Below are positions 1 through 9,411 of a stretch of DNA of 64,000 nt, in pieces. The DNA comes from Trichomonas vaginalis G3 (lineage: Eukaryota > Parabasalia > Trichomonadida > Trichomonadidae). The stretch lies in the NCBI RefSeq assembly GCF_026262505.1, contig NC_067203.1, forward strand, positions 27,385,411 through 27,449,410, written 5' to 3'. The notes below the pieces were generated by a model. It did not search any database, was not told where the DNA came from, and saw only the letters and a program-made list of their open reading frames with translations. The translations under genes and the position numbers were made by a program. How positions within the stretch are numbered: the first letter of the stretch is position 1; the number at the start of each line of letters is the position of its first letter.

Positions 1-2899
1 AAATCAAATAACAGATGTCAAAAAGTCAAACATAGACATACAGAAACAAATAAGTGAAAACGAAAAGAAACTAGAATATGACAGACACACAAAGAAACTC
101 AATGAGTTAAACGTAGAGAAAAAGAAGAAAGAAGAACAACTGAAAGAACTAAGTACAGAGGAATATGCGAAGAAAGTGTCAGAAAAAGCAGCAGAAGTAG
201 CAAAAATGGAACAAGATGTCATAAATTTGAAAAACCATACTACTCGATATAAAGTACTGAAAGATGAAGAGATAAAACAAAAAGCCCTGAAGACATATAT
301 GGATAGCGATGAGTATAAAAAAGAAGTTGAAGCAAATGTAAAGGCAGAAAAACTTTTACAGTTGCAAAACCAAACCGTACAGTATGAAAACTTAGCACAA
401 GAAAGTAAAAATAACGACGCGGCTATGCAAAAGGCAATGAAAAGCGCAGAATATATAAAAGCTAACAATGACTGGTTAGATGCCCAAGCCAACGCTAAAG
501 CAGCCCAACTCATAGGGTCAATAAGGACAAAAATACAAGCGGATGAAGATAGTTCAAATGAAGCTTTAACGAATGCTGACTTTAAGAATGCCTTCGAAGC
601 TCTTCATAGTAAGGTGAAACTAGTGAACGACTTCTCATCTGGAAAGAAACTGAAGTCTGAAGGTTTCGACAAAGAGTTAAAAGAAGTAGCACAAAATATG
701 ACGAAAATAACAGATGCAGCAACGAGACAGGCAGTTCAAAGTGCCTATGACGCCGTTAGAGCAACTGTTGTGGAAAGTCAAGAAAAAGAGTTACAACAGA
801 CCAAAACAGACCTAGTAAATGCTTTCTTAAAAACGAAAAGTCAGGTAGGACATTACGCTGCAGATGGAACATATGTGCCAGCTGGTGGAACTTATATACC
901 ACCAAACCCTCCAAGAGAAGCACCTGCACCAGGACTACCTAAAACATTTACATCGTCACATGGACATAGACACAGGCATGCACCAAAACCAACACAACAA
1001 CAACAACAACCAGCACAACAACCAACAGTTCAAAACACTGCACCACAACAACCACAAACAGAGCAAGGACATAAAAGAAGTAGAGAACAAGGAAACCAAG
1101 AATTCTTAAAAATGCTTAAAGAAGAGTGTGGTTTCCCAGATAGTATTGACTTTAGTGACAGATATAAAGAAGCTATTGGAAAGTTCAAGGATGGAAATAC
1201 TGACCCGAACCTATTTAGCTTTATGGCTCAGCACCAAAACGGATATAATCTCAAACCTGGAAAATACAAGCTCGCTAAGGGATATGATTTAATAGCATAT
1301 CATCCAAATGACATGGATGAATTTACTCCGAGATATTTGATGTCAGAGCTAAATGACAATTCAACTTTCGTCATGAAACGCGTAAAAAATAGAGACGGAA
1401 CGAAAGAACAAAAGCTTATGAATGCGGATGACGTAGATAGGGAAATTGTTGAAAACGGTCTCGGAATATATGAAATGCCAGCAGATGAGGTACAAGAAAC
1501 TCCACAGGAAGAACTAGTTCAGATACAACCAGACATGGAAGAAATAGTTCAGCAACAACAGCTAGAAGAGCCTGAAGGAAACGAACAAGTCACTCCTTTG
1601 GAAACTAACTTCACAGAACTAGATGAAGATTTGGAACAGCCGAAAAATCTTGACCCTCAACAAGAGTATGCGGAGAATATGGAATATTTCCAAGAGTCTA
1701 AAAAAAATTCGGCTGACATAGTAGAAGAATATCGAAAAATGTTTGCCGACATACAAAAGACTCCAACATCAGATGAAAATATCCAGCATAGAATGGAAGA
1801 ACTGAAAAAAAATGTACACAAATACAACAACCCTTTTTACTTACGAGCATTTAACGTTCAATCTTCGGATGAACTCGGTGAAAATAAAAGGTTAAATTTC
1901 AAGAAAACATATAGAAATGAAACATTGTTTAAAGTTCATTCAGAACCTAACCAAGATGGAAACAAACCTACTTTTGTTTCTGCAGACGATGGAACTACAA
2001 TGAGATGGGGTCATAAAGCTAATCCGGATAGGTGGTTCATAAACTTACAACCTCAATTCCAAGAAGTTGTAGACGCAATGGAAGCGAATGGTGAACGAGA
2101 TATAGCTGGTATTTTCAGCGCGGCTTTAATGCCATTGAAAGATATGAAACATGCAGATATTTTGGACCAGTATGAAATGAACATGGCTGATGGAAATATA
2201 ACACCTGACGTTCTAGAACATTTATCTCAAAGAACTACACAGAACCATAGAGATGGTATATTTGGTGAAGAGTTTAGAAAGAAAGTTAGGGAGAGCGAAG
2301 GAAGAGAACCTATTGTACATGACCTTGCAAACGAAAGTTTACAAAATGTCATAAAAACTTACTTTGCAGACAATGAACTGAGAAGGGATGAATATTTAAG
2401 AAAACTCAAATGGACAGTACCAGATGAAATGTTAGTATTGAAAAACATGTTCCTTGACAAAATAAAACCAACTACAGAAATAAACGACGCAAGACTGAAA
2501 GATTGGGTAGAAGCTTTCCCATTCACAAAAGATATAGTTGGTAACATGGAAAGAAAACCAGAATGGCTACAAAAACATATATTTGGAAACGAGCATATTC
2601 CATATGGACAGGCACTGTTTGAAGAGCTTGAACCGGAAACTCAGGAAAGAGTCATGCAAACAATACGCGAAGACTCAAATACAGACTATGACAAACTCTT
2701 TCTAGGATATAGGTTACCTGAGATGGGCGACCAGAGCCAAAAGGCAAAAAGGACATGGGAAATTTGCAACATACTAGATGAACATAATGCAAAGATGCAA
2801 CAACTTCAAGCAGAGGGCAATGAAGGAAAAAGAAGAGTTAAAAACTCAGTCAGGAAGAAAGTAAAGCTTGGTCCACGTGGGTTCTATTATGACATATAA
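1..2899 (+). CDS. Large coiled-coil, Gln/Pro-rich virion-type protein (5' end outside window)
   Basis: The frame is open from the left edge, so the gene starts upstream; about 965 codons are visible. The related frame in the reverse arm begins with a very basic tail (MPRKLRKNIRKRKG) at 22,317, which is probably the native start. What is seen: a long Lys/Glu-rich, heptad-like N-terminal third (roughly residues 1 to 270 of the visible part), a low-complexity His, Pro and Gln linker around 320 to 345 (HRHRH, then Gln runs), and an acidic Gln/Glu segment near 490 to 570 before a more globular C-terminal third ending in a basic stretch (KRRVKNSVRKKVKLG). No enzyme motif was recognised. It lies 32 bases before the capsid gene, so a structural or assembly role in the particle is plausible, but that is inference from position and composition only. 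Confidence 0.6.
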   Translation, partial: NQITDVKKSNIDIQKQISENEKKLEYDRHTKKLNELNVEKKKKEEQLKELSTEEYAKKVSEKAAEVAKMEQDVINLKNHTTRYKVLKDEEIKQKALKTYMDSDEYKKEVEANVKAEKLLQLQNQTVQYENLAQESKNNDAAMQKAMKSAEYIKANNDWLDAQANAKAAQLIGSIRTKIQADEDSSNEALTNADFKNAFEALHSKVKLVNDFSSGKKLKSEGFDKELKEVAQNMTKITDAATRQAVQSAYDAVRATVVESQEKELQQTKTDLVNAFLKTKSQVGHYAADGTYVPAGGTYIPPNPPREAPAPGLPKTFTSSHGHRHRHAPKPTQQQQQPAQQPTVQNTAPQQPQTEQGHKRSREQGNQEFLKMLKEECGFPDSIDFSDRYKEAIGKFKDGNTDPNLFSFMAQHQNGYNLKPGKYKLAKGYDLIAYHPNDMDEFTPRYLMSELNDNSTFVMKRVKNRDGTKEQKLMNADDVDREIVENGLGIYEMPADEVQETPQEELVQIQPDMEEIVQQQQLEEPEGNEQVTPLETNFTELDEDLEQPKNLDPQQEYAENMEYFQESKKNSADIVEEYRKMFADIQKTPTSDENIQHRMEELKKNVHKYNNPFYLRAFNVQSSDELGENKRLNFKKTYRNETLFKVHSEPNQDGNKPTFVSADDGTTMRWGHKANPDRWFINLQPQFQEVVDAMEANGERDIAGIFSAALMPLKDMKHADILDQYEMNMADGNITPDVLEHLSQRTTQNHRDGIFGEEFRKKVRESEGREPIVHDLANESLQNVIKTYFADNELRRDEYLRKLKWTVPDEMLVLKNMFLDKIKPTTEINDARLKDWVEAFPFTKDIVGNMERKPEWLQKHIFGNEHIPYGQALFEELEPETQERVMQTIREDSNTDYDKLFLGYRLPEMGDQSQKAKRTWEICNILDEHNAKMQQLQAEGNEGKRRVKNSVRKKVKLGPRGFYYDI

Positions 2900-2922
2900 A
2901 TCCAACTATTCTATATTTTTAC

Positions 2923-2927
2923 TCATA
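2923..2927 (+). promoter_or_regulatory. Initiator-like TCATA before the capsid ATG
   Basis: TCATA lies 4 bases before the ATG at 2,932 and fits the trichomonad initiator consensus TCA(C/T)(A/T), which normally sits within about 20 bases of the start codon. It supports the chosen start. Confidence 0.45.
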
Positions 2928-2931
2928 TGAA

Positions 2932-4554
2932 ATGTACGCCGCTCAGAATATAACGCCAACAGTTTTGGATGCTATGAATGGAAATGTTTCCGAATGGTAT
3001 AACGAATGCGACAATGCCATTAGAAGGTCAGAAATAGTTCCTGGAACTTACGAATATACAACTGCTGTTTCTTATGGAAACGTAGGTGAGTTTGGAGAAG
3101 GTTCTTCAACAACAGTAGATATTGCTTGCGACAGGTTTCATATAATTTCTATTGACAACTCATTCTTATACGTGGAACAAGACATTGAAATAAAACCTTC
3201 TGCCAAGTTGTCTGACAAGAAAGGTTGCAATGGAATTTTCTATGTCGGATACCAATATGCTCCAGAAGTTTTCATGGGATATAAGATATATTCTAACTCT
3301 GACTTAGTTCAAACAGTAACATGGGCAAACTATGAATGGTTCGCTTTGAGAAACTCAGTACAACCACAAGCTAGAGAACAAACAGACCAGTATGCAACTA
3401 TTGAGAAAATAAGAAGACTTGACCCTAACGTTCCAGGAGTTTATGTTGACCTTTCTGGACAAACTGCAGCAGCAGTAACCAAAGTAAAACTGAAACTTAG
3501 AGTTCCTTTGTCATCTTTCCTCATCTTCAGGTTTTTAAGATACTTGCCAAACTGGGCAGGAAAAATTTCTATCGAACTTACTCCAAGCAAAAATAACTTA
3601 GTCATTGCACCAACACAAGACCCATTCACTCTTACAGAAGTAGTGGGAACAAATAAAATGTCATTCGCCGACTTTTGCAAAAACAAAGTTGACTTAGACT
3701 TTGGTTTCTCAAACCTCAACACTGAAGTAAACTATTATTTCAATGCTGCTGGAGATGCTTGGGACCCAGTTAAGTTCACATGCGAAAAGTTTGAATGCAA
3801 GAGAATAGAAAGCAGACTTGCAGTCTATATGTTGGACCCAGATATTTCAAATGCTTTAGCTGCCAAATATATTGCAGTTCCACTTATGTTCCCTATACAC
3901 CAAATATCTGTCAAAGACTTTGCAGGTGAAGTTGGAAACCAAAGTGCTGACCCAGGTGCAAGAACAGATATTGCTTTAACAACTGCAATGAAACATGCAG
4001 ATACTATGTTTGTACTGTTCAGACGAACTATAAATGACTATTCTTGTTTCTACAACCCTGGTATTAAATACCATATAAACATAGATGGCAAATACTATCC
4101 AAGAGAAGAATATTCCACAGTTGAGGATATGAGGTCATACAACTTGACATTAGATGCTATGAACTTTAACAACAACTTCACAACAACCATTAACCCTGAA
4201 ATGCAAAGTTCTATTATGCCATATGTGAAAGTATGGACTCATACAGGAGCTCAAAAAACTCAATATACAAATGGAGACCGTTCAAACTTTTGGCTTGGCA
4301 TTCCATTTGCTGACTCAGAAGACTTTATGGGTGGTATTTCAACTGTTGGTACAGTTCAAATACAATATACTGGTGACAGAGACGGTCCAAATGAATTGAA
4401 AGCAAAGAAGTTTACAAAACCAATAGCACTTTTCACAGAAGATGCTCTTTTGAAAATTCGTTCGATGAAACCTGCTGGGGCTCCTCAGATTGGTATAACG
4501 ACAGCTTCCATCGAGCAGATTTGGCAGCAGGTCAGTAAGTTGTTCTTGAACTGA
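2932..4554 (+). CDS. Putative double-jelly-roll major capsid protein
   Basis: A 540-codon frame starting at the ATG at 2,932. The size, the beta-rich composition with many alternating hydrophobic strands, and the segment around residues 195 to 225 (KLRVPLSSFLIFRFLRYLPN, followed by a KISIELTP strand) fit the double-jelly-roll capsid proteins of Polinton-like viruses and virophages. Its neighbours (a large virion-type protein upstream; helicase and ATPase downstream) agree. Capsomers of this family are trimers that tile an icosahedral shell. The assignment rests on general architecture and context, not on a profile match. The 3' end overlaps the tail of a convergent frame (4,339 to 4,851) by 216 bases. 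Confidence 0.6.
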   Translation: MYAAQNITPTVLDAMNGNVSEWYNECDNAIRRSEIVPGTYEYTTAVSYGNVGEFGEGSSTTVDIACDRFHIISIDNSFLYVEQDIEIKPSAKLSDKKGCNGIFYVGYQYAPEVFMGYKIYSNSDLVQTVTWANYEWFALRNSVQPQAREQTDQYATIEKIRRLDPNVPGVYVDLSGQTAAAVTKVKLKLRVPLSSFLIFRFLRYLPNWAGKISIELTPSKNNLVIAPTQDPFTLTEVVGTNKMSFADFCKNKVDLDFGFSNLNTEVNYYFNAAGDAWDPVKFTCEKFECKRIESRLAVYMLDPDISNALAAKYIAVPLMFPIHQISVKDFAGEVGNQSADPGARTDIALTTAMKHADTMFVLFRRTINDYSCFYNPGIKYHINIDGKYYPREEYSTVEDMRSYNLTLDAMNFNNNFTTTINPEMQSSIMPYVKVWTHTGAQKTQYTNGDRSNFWLGIPFADSEDFMGGISTVGTVQIQYTGDRDGPNELKAKKFTKPIALFTEDALLKIRSMKPAGAPQIGITTASIEQIWQQVSKLFLN

Positions 4555-4851
4555 CTTCTCTCCGTCAAATATTGACAGTACGCCAGTTTTGACATAAAAT
4601 TGTATTATAAACTTACCTTTAGAAATATCGGTCAGTTTTGTTGTTATATTTTTGTCTGCTTCAAGAACTTTCACCATCTCGGTTATACCAACTTTCTTTG
4701 CTTTATGAAAATATTTAGGTTCAGCAAAGACTGCTATTCTATAACATTTACCATTGTTTGTGTAAAGAACTATTCTGTCAATGAACTTGTATTGTTTGTG
4801 TGTGTAAACTTTGTTCTGCTTCAATTCGAAGAGATACTCGAATACGTCCAT
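4339..4851 (-). CDS. Small protein of unknown function, convergent with the capsid gene
   Basis: The frame starts at an ATG whose complement is at 4,849 to 4,851 and begins MDVFEYLFELKQNKVYTHKQ. The first 115 or so residues look like a real compact protein (mixed charge, aromatic residues, Lys-rich). The last 70 codons lie antisense to the capsid gene and may be only a fortuitous extension. The start is 18 bases from the divergent ATG at 4,870, implying a shared promoter. The same gene, in the same relative orientation, is present in the reverse arm (from 17,205), which supports it being real. No family recognised. Confidence 0.55.
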   Translation of the reverse strand: MDVFEYLFELKQNKVYTHKQYKFIDRIVLYTNNGKCYRIAVFAEPKYFHKAKKVGITEMVKVLEADKNITTKLTDISKGKFIIQFYVKTGVLSIFDGEKSVQEQLTDLLPNLLDGSCRYTNLRSPSRFHRTNFQKSIFCEKCYWFCKLLCFQFIWTVSVTSILYLNCTNS

Positions 4852-4869
4852 CTTTTTATTCTAAGTAAA
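4852..4869. promoter_or_regulatory. 18-bp divergent start region
   Basis: Only 18 AT-rich bases separate two divergent ATGs. The segment ends in CTAAGTAAA directly before the plus-strand ATG. A nearly identical CTAAGTAA-ATG context precedes the next gene at 5,456, so this may be an element-specific promoter or leader motif. Confidence 0.4.
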
Positions 4870-5451
4870 ATGTCATTTCCGAAAAATAGAAGCGTGAGTG
4901 TTTCAAAAGGTTTAATGGCGGTGGCAGATGTGAAGTTAAATTCACCAACTCAAACAAACAGTCAAAGTGTTGTTGTCAATGTCAAAGAAAGAGATGTTGA
5001 AGTGGGGAAACCATACGAAGACGAAGATGGTATAACAATAGTTCCTGTAAAAGAACAACCAACATATCCTGAAGTTAGCAGAGACTTAAGTTCTGTTGCA
5101 GATATTCGAAACGACTACCAACAACTTAAAGACAAACTTAAAACTCAGGAGAAGATTTGTCAAGCTTTAGGTATAATGTTAAACTTGGTCGAACACAACC
5201 CTGTAAAAGTGAACTCATATGTCATCGCACCTCATGAAATTTTGAAAGAACTATTGAAACTTTTGACAGAGGCAGACGATATAAACATCAAAGAAATAGA
5301 ACCCGACGTTAGTTGCTGTGGTGTTTCATATAATGTCATTGACAAGATATACGTTATGAAAGGAGGTGAAACGTTGAACTTAAAATATAGTTTCCCAGAC
5401 GTCATAAAAATATTTGACGACCACAACATTTCATTAAAATTTACTTGCTAA
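4870..5451 (+). CDS. 193-residue protein of unknown function
   Basis: I chose the ATG at 4,870 (MSFPKNRSVSVSKGLMAVAD) because the reverse arm keeps the same start and because the divergent gene begins 18 bases upstream; the frame is open further upstream without coding character. The N-terminal 60 residues are Ser/Thr/Val-rich and probably disordered. The middle (about 75 to 110) is Lys/Glu/Gln-rich and helical. The C-terminal half is a mixed alpha/beta region with a Cys pair (SCCGVSYN). It stops 4 bases before the next ATG at 5,456. No family recognised; the position among structural genes suggests a virion or assembly protein. Confidence 0.55.
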   Translation: MSFPKNRSVSVSKGLMAVADVKLNSPTQTNSQSVVVNVKERDVEVGKPYEDEDGITIVPVKEQPTYPEVSRDLSSVADIRNDYQQLKDKLKTQEKICQALGIMLNLVEHNPVKVNSYVIAPHEILKELLKLLTEADDINIKEIEPDVSCCGVSYNVIDKIYVMKGGETLNLKYSFPDVIKIFDDHNISLKFTC

Positions 5452-5455
5452 GTAA

Positions 5456-6253
5456 ATGGCAGAAGACATAGTGGTTTATACTATTACGACTAAAAACCCT
5501 GAGTCATATAATTCTATAACAACAAACTTACAAAGTCCTCAAGGACGATATTGTAAACTGACCTTAAACACAATGACGACTAAAGCCTGTTTTGCTCTTT
5601 TGACACCAGAAGATTTTATTGTTGTGAATGGTAAAAAATACTTCTTTGAAGATACTTACTCAGATATACCACCAACAGGTTTTGTTGACTTATTTAATAC
5701 TTTAAGGACGGATGTAACATGTGCTGCAACTAGAGCAGGTTTCATTATGTTTGGATGTCCGACTGAGTTTACTATAAACGATATGAGCTATAATACAAAA
5801 CTTATATCTGGTTTTTACTACCAACAGTTTCCTATAACAGGAAAAGGTGTCATACAAGGTTTGTCTGTTCCATTGACTTTAAGTACACCTATTTTATATA
5901 TTGTTTCAAACTTAGGTTCAAAGTGTTATTCGAATGTCGACAGAAACTACTATGACCAAAAGATACTCATGCGTATAAACAACACTTTCTCTGCTGGTTT
6001 GCCTATTGTTCATTCGAATGCAGAGTTTTCAGCTTTAGTAAACTCAAACACTTTAGCAAACATAAACTTAACCTTAGTTGACGCAAACTTTGTTCCTGTA
6101 AAACTTTTATGTCCTATGTATTTGTCAATGACGGCAGAAAGTTTCGAATTGGAAGATGCAACTGGTGAAAGTATTGTACTACAAGAACAACTTCAACAAC
6201 AAATAGCTCAAGAACAACAAATGCAACAAATGCAACAACAAAGTCAAGAATAA
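5456..6253 (+). CDS. Putative second structural (penton or minor capsid type) protein
   Basis: 265 codons from the ATG at 5,456. Residues 1 to about 235 are rich in short beta-prone segments separated by Gly, Pro and Asn, with a C-terminal section reading like the last strands of a jelly roll (INLTLVDANFVPVKLLCPMY). The final 30 residues are almost pure Gln and Glu (QEQLQQQIAQEQQMQQMQQQ). The gene lies between the capsid cluster and the helicase, where small single-jelly-roll penton proteins are often found in this virus group. The role is inference from composition and position; a non-structural function cannot be excluded. Confidence 0.4.
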   Translation: MAEDIVVYTITTKNPESYNSITTNLQSPQGRYCKLTLNTMTTKACFALLTPEDFIVVNGKKYFFEDTYSDIPPTGFVDLFNTLRTDVTCAATRAGFIMFGCPTEFTINDMSYNTKLISGFYYQQFPITGKGVIQGLSVPLTLSTPILYIVSNLGSKCYSNVDRNYYDQKILMRINNTFSAGLPIVHSNAEFSALVNSNTLANINLTLVDANFVPVKLLCPMYLSMTAESFELEDATGESIVLQEQLQQQIAQEQQMQQMQQQSQE

Positions 6254-6281
6254 AAAAAATATTTTTTTTATTTTTATAAAA
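6254..6281 (+). promoter_or_regulatory. AT-only leader before the helicase gene
   Basis: Almost pure A/T (A-run, then ATTTTTTTTATTTTTATAAA) directly before the ATG. Comparable blocks lie at 7,519 to 7,553, 7,974 to 7,989 and 8,449 to 8,484, each before or between genes of this arm, and are kept in the reverse arm. They look like element-specific promoter or UTR spacers rather than classic host initiators. Confidence 0.35.
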
Positions 6282-7518
6282 ATGTACAGAATAGATGTTT
6301 CAGATTTTTATGACTTCCAAGCATTCAGAAATATGTGTCCATTTCGAGACTATAACAAAGCAGTCGAGAATTTGAAACGTTTAGTCATTTATGTCGACTC
6401 TGCCCCAGAATGTTATGTTATGAAAGAATGGGATGTTGTCTTTAACAAACCAAGAGCAACAATAGTTTCAGAACAAGAATGTAGACAGAAACTTAAGAAA
6501 ATAAAAGTCGTACAAGTTGGTATGAAGATGTTAGATGCTTGGGATATCTTATTGTCAAAGTTAGAAGATTTTTCAGTTCGTGGTATAAAGTTCTATACAC
6601 CTTCTCCAAACTTCTATTCTATCTTCACTGGATATAAATACGAACAAGTAGAATGGAAAGAAAATATTATAGAAGCTTGGTTAGACCATGTCAAAGAAAT
6701 TATATGCAATGGAAACGAAAGAGTCTATGAGTATATCTTATGTTGGTTTGCAAACATCTTACAACATCCAAGTGCTAAAAATGAAACTGCTCTCATTATA
6801 ATTGGAAAACAAGGAACTGGTAAGAACACTTTCTTTACAGATATTTTGTGCAAACTGTTAGAGGGCTATTCGAACCCTAATATGACAAACTTAGAAAACA
6901 TCTGCGGTAAATTTAACTCTTCAATAGAGAATATGAAACTTATAGTATGTAACGAACTTCAAAGTATAGATACAACAAAGGTTTTAAACTCAGATGCTTT
7001 GAAGAGTCTTATAACAGACAAAGTTGGAGTTGTTGAAAGAAAGTATAAAGACCAAAGAGTTTGTGAAAATGTTGCAAATTTCATCATGGTTTCAAACAAT
7101 GTTGTTCCGATGAAGTTAGAAAGTTCTGACAGAAGATATGTAGTTGTCAGAACGTCAGATTCTCATATGCAAGATACAGAATATTTTGACGACTTAGCAG
7201 AAACTTTGACATCTGAACTTTTACAACCACTTGTTCTCATATTTTATGACATTAGATATTTCTAAGTTCAATCCAAGACAAATTCCATATACCGAAGAGA
7301 GACAAACATTGTTAGAAGCAAACAAGAGTGTATATGAACTGTTTATAGATGAGACTAACTTTGAGTGTTTAGATGAAAGGTCATTGTACGATTCGTATAA
7401 ACAATATTGTCAAGAATATGGTTATATGACAGCGTCTAAACGTACATTCTTGGCAAATGTCAAAAGTCTTTTAGATGTTCAGAACGGCGTATATACAAAG
7501 AAAAATTTTTCTGAGTAA
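6282..7518 (+). pseudogene. SF3 / D5-DUF5906-like helicase part of the element (broken)
   Basis: The part begins at the ATG at 6,282. A Walker A motif is clear around residue 170 (IGKQGTGKNTFF), followed by a Walker B-like segment (KLIVCNEL), an SF3 motif C-like Asn segment (ANFIMVSNN) and an arginine-finger-like DRRY, the order expected in SF3 helicases of the virus-type D5/DUF5906 group. Such proteins are hexameric 3'-to-5' helicases that start viral DNA replication and often carry a primase-type N-terminal region; here only about 165 residues precede the ATPase core. The copy appears broken. The related part in the reverse arm lies at 14,553 to 15,777. Confidence 0.75.
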
Positions 7519-7553
7519 ATTTTAAAAAAATATTTTTTTATCCGATAGAAAAG

Positions 7554-7973
7554 ATGGCAAAATTCATCTCAGTAAACAAGTACATGACAGAAGTCAAAGA
7601 AGAACTAGACCCATTCGCATATTTGAATGTTTACTTCTACCATTTTGAAAAGTCTACATTTGACAAAGTTTGGAACATCGAACCAGTTAAGTTTGCTATT
7701 GTGACTAAAAATGGTGCGAAATTTGAAGACTTAGACATTGACGGTATGTTGACAGTCAAAGAAAATTTTGACAGAAAGTTCTCAAAACTCGAAGAAGGCA
7801 AAGCATACAAACTTGTTATACCTTATGAACCAAAGAAAGCAGACGACTATGAATATTATGAGTCTAAGATAGTTGAAGTTCAAGGTAAATTGGGTAAAAA
7901 GATTTTAGAGTCTAAGCCAGTGTTTGCTCCTAAAGAGGAAGAGAACATTGACATTGACCCAGAAATGTTCTAA
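7554..7973 (+). CDS. Small acidic-tailed protein, possibly single-strand DNA-binding
   Basis: 139 codons from the ATG at 7,554 (MAKFISVNKYMTEVKEELDP). Residues 1 to 115 alternate short beta-prone and charged segments, compatible with a small OB-like barrel. The C-terminus is strongly acidic and ends in hydrophobic residues (EEENIDIDPEMF), a layout typical of single-strand DNA-binding proteins, whose acidic tails recruit partners. It directly follows the helicase gene. Function is inferred from tail chemistry and location only; a structural or regulatory protein is equally possible. It is kept in the reverse arm at 14,102 to 14,515. Confidence 0.5.
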   Translation: MAKFISVNKYMTEVKEELDPFAYLNVYFYHFEKSTFDKVWNIEPVKFAIVTKNGAKFEDLDIDGMLTVKENFDRKFSKLEEGKAYKLVIPYEPKKADDYEYYESKIVEVQGKLGKKILESKPVFAPKEEENIDIDPEMF

Positions 7974-7989
7974 AAATAAAATTTTATTT

Positions 7990-8448
7990 TTACATGTCAA
8001 ATTTCTTTTTCTCTGGTTCAGGTTCTTTCTTCTCTTCTTCTACTTTCTTTTCTTTCTTTTCTTTCTTTTCTCTCTTCTTCTTCTTTTCTGGTGGAGTTAT
8101 GTCAAATTTCTCAGAACCATATTTATGTAAAAGTTCTTTGTCCTTTAATAGCTCTTCTATTCTGTTTTCTATTTCATCTTCAAGAACAGCGCATGTGCCT
8201 TCTTTGCATTCTAAGAACTTTTGTTGGACTTCATCTTTCCAATCGGCGTCATCTCTGTCAACAAGTCTGTCATTGACAAATTTTAAGACTGCTCTTTGTA
8301 ATGTTTTATGGTTCTTGTCATATTCCCAGAAACAGAACTTTAGAACAAATTCACCTTTCTTGTTTACACTATGTAAGATTTTATGGTCTACAGATGTTTT
8401 AGAGTCAAAAAGCTTGTCTCGAATATAGATAGCGAAATCGCTAGACAT
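7990..8448 (-). CDS. Lysine-rich-tailed protein of unknown function
   Basis: The start is the ATG (complement ending at 8,448) giving MSSDFAIYIRDKLFDSKTSV. Residues 1 to about 110 are a mixed alpha/beta domain (FCFWEYDKNHKTLQRAVLKF, then a Glu-rich helix with two Cys). The last 40 residues are almost all Lys and Glu (KKKKREKKEKKEKKVEEEKK), a tail suited to DNA or nuclear-import contacts. Convergent with the gene before it (17 bases between stops) and divergent from the ATPase gene (36 bases). Kept in the reverse arm at 13,634 to 14,085. No family recognised. Confidence 0.55.
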   Translation of the reverse strand: MSSDFAIYIRDKLFDSKTSVDHKILHSVNKKGEFVLKFCFWEYDKNHKTLQRAVLKFVNDRLVDRDDADWKDEVQQKFLECKEGTCAVLEDEIENRIEELLKDKELLHKYGSEKFDITPPEKKKKREKKEKKEKKVEEEKKEPEPEKKKFDM

Positions 8449-8484
8449 TTTCAAAAAGATAAAAATTTTAATTTTTCTAAAAAT

Positions 8485-9357
8485 ATGTTAGAAAAAAAGT
8501 TTGCTGACATTGACAAGAAATTTGAGAATGTTTTGAAGAAGAACAAGAGGAAGTTAGAAAATGCTCAGATAAAGCCTATACATGAAAAGTTCTTATTTGC
8601 TCAGAATGGTATAACAGGTCTAATCGCACCACCTGGGTCGGGTAAGACTTTCACTTATCTTAAAATGGCTGCACAACAACAAGAACTAGATGAGAAGAAC
8701 CCATTTTATGAGTTAGTAGTCATTTGTAGTACTTCTGGTCAATTTGACCAAACCGTCAATTCGTTCAAAGATATTATAAAGAAGTCTAAGTTAGTATGTA
8801 TAAAGGATACTGAGTTGTTAGATTGGATAAAGAAGTACCAAAGAAGAGTTTTGAAGTACAATGCTATAAATGAGTATATAAATTCGAAGTTTAAAGACCC
8901 AAATGAGGAAATGCAGAGAATATTAGAGAAGAAACACTTCAGAAACAAACAGAAAGAGATAGAATACATTTCGAAGAAATTGCAATCTTACGATTGGAAG
9001 ACTTACCCTCACAGATGTCTTCTTATCTTAGATGACTTTGCTTCTCATCCTTTGTTAAAGAATAGAGAACAAGATGTGTCGAATTCTTAAGAAGCTCAGA
9101 CACTTTAACATTTCAGTTGTCATTTGTGTACAGACAGCAAGAGTTTAAGTAAGGATGTAAAGAGAATACTTACTGATATCATACTTTTCCCTGGATTGTC
9201 CGAAGACGATTTCATGGAACTTATGAAAGAGTCCATGGCAGGTAAGTTTGACAGACATGAACTATGGGAGAAGTACAAAGTCATACAAGACCCTCATACT
9301 TCTTTCAGAATTCACATCTACGCGAACAAAGTTCAAATTGTAAAAAGTCAAGCTTGA
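8485..9357 (+). pseudogene. FtsK/HerA-type (A32-like) genome-packaging ATPase part of the element (broken)
   Basis: The part starts at the ATG at 8,485 (MLEKKFADIDKKFENVLKKN). A Walker A motif lies near residue 54 (GLIAPPGSGKTF), and a Walker B segment with the usual hydrophobic-then-DD pattern follows the Lys-rich middle (RCLLILDDFASHP). This combination and length fit the DNA-packaging ATPases of Polinton-like viruses and virophages, which pump the genome into the capsid. The last part has the composition of the C-terminal domain of the family. The copy appears broken. Only the first part of the gene has a match in the reverse arm (13,236 to 13,598). Confidence 0.7.
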
Positions 9358-9411
9358 AAAATAAAGAGTTTTGGCGACCAGGGTTTTTTCACTACTCGCT
9401 GTTCTTCACTG

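Larger units (their letters stand above)
1..9357 (+). mobile_element. Forward arm of the Polinton-like element, largely whole
   Basis: Contains in order a large coiled-coil protein, the putative major capsid, three small or medium structural-type frames, helicase, two small proteins and ATPase. Genes are tightly packed with AT-rich gaps of 5 to 40 bases. Two genes (at 4,339 and 7,990) run on the opposite strand. A few breaks are present; most frames are open. Homology with the reverse arm covers about 1 to 8,830; the last part of the ATPase gene is present only here. Confidence 0.65.

Noticed and set aside
4600-4869. Upstream extension of the 193-residue frame to 4,600
   Set aside because: It lies antisense to the divergent gene, has no coding composition, and the reverse arm supports the start at 4,870.
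9360-9411. Terminator or tRNA after the ATPase gene
   Set aside because: No stem-loop or tRNA fold could be drawn; only a short unique spacer before the repeat block.
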